Assembly: GCF_001039355.2 (NCBI RefSeq)
Contig: NW_019775398.1
Coordinates: 160,580 to 224,579, forward strand
Direction of reading: 5' to 3'
Length of the DNA stretch: 64,000 bases
Source: Lingula anatina
Lineage: Eukaryota > Brachiopoda > Lingulata > Lingulida > Lingulidae
Made by a program: the position numbers and the translations under genes. This document shows positions 63,866 to 64,000 of the stretch, piece by piece (positions within the stretch are counted from its first letter, which is position 1; every line of letters starts with the position of its first letter). A model generated the notes under the pieces. It was not told where the DNA came from. It saw only the letters and a program-made list of their open reading frames with translations, and ran no database searches.

Positions 63866-63960
63866 TGGGAATGTGCGAAAGAGAGAGAGAGACAGAGAGA
63901 GAGCGAGATAGAATGAGAAAGAGTGTGTGTGAGGGAGAGAGAAAGAGAGATCTAGAGACG
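63796..63960. repeat. (TG)n and (GA)n microsatellite block
   Basis: A TG run of about 28 bases is followed by more than 100 bases of interrupted GA repeats. It is simple sequence. Confidence 0.95.
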
Positions 63961-64000
63961 TTTGTGTATATGTGAGAGACAGAGAGTGAATCGATGTGTG

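Overview
The window is a stretch of nuclear genome from an invertebrate animal. It is AT-rich, its genes are split into many short exons with GT-AG introns, and it carries microsatellites and short inverted-repeat elements. Single N characters at 3842, 18884, 31603, 49474 and 60534 look like assembly joins. The gene set and the style of the repeats suggest a marine lophotrochozoan (mollusc-like), but the species cannot be fixed from the sequence. No RNA gene, CRISPR array or prokaryotic feature was found.

Layout from left to right. (1) 2.1-12.9 kb, minus strand: a monofunctional peptidylglycine alpha-hydroxylating monooxygenase (PHM). Ten coding exons give 419 residues with a signal peptide, all core copper ligands and an acidic tail. 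(2) 12.9-21.6 kb: a gene-poor spacer with a roughly 1.3-kb near-identical direct duplication joined by an N, probably two alleles set side by side. (3) 21.6-29.9 kb, minus: HOGA1, mitochondrial 4-hydroxy-2-oxoglutarate aldolase, 7 exons and 338 residues. A two-exon BTB-domain gene lies in its intron 5 on the opposite strand. (4) 30.5-33.5 kb, plus: a five-finger C2H2 zinc-finger gene, divergent from HOGA1 and broken by an N. (5) 34.4-45.0 kb, minus: MMS19, the HEAT-repeat iron-sulfur targeting factor, about 26 exons and about 1028 residues. (6) 45.3-47.0 kb, plus: a UBTD1/2 ubiquitin-like-domain gene, head to head with MMS19 across about 0.3 kb. (7) 47-52.3 kb: a UTR/spacer with a diverged tandem repeat of about 330 bp. 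(8) 52.3-58.8 kb, minus: a TTC24-like TPR protein of about 1027 residues with a long Ser/Glu/Lys-rich region and a polybasic CaaX C-terminus. (9) 60.9-61.8 kb, plus: a V8-like (S1B) serine protease exon. (10) The last 2 kb hold no gene and end in TG/GA microsatellites.

For five of the genes the spliced lengths came out as exact multiples of three with canonical introns, which supports the models. MMS19 also totals a multiple of three, but one junction is uncertain. HOGA1, MMS19 and UBTD1 are also neighbours in human 10q24, with MMS19 and UBTD1 head to head as I recall. The central block therefore looks like conserved ancient microsynteny, interrupted here by the zinc-finger gene.
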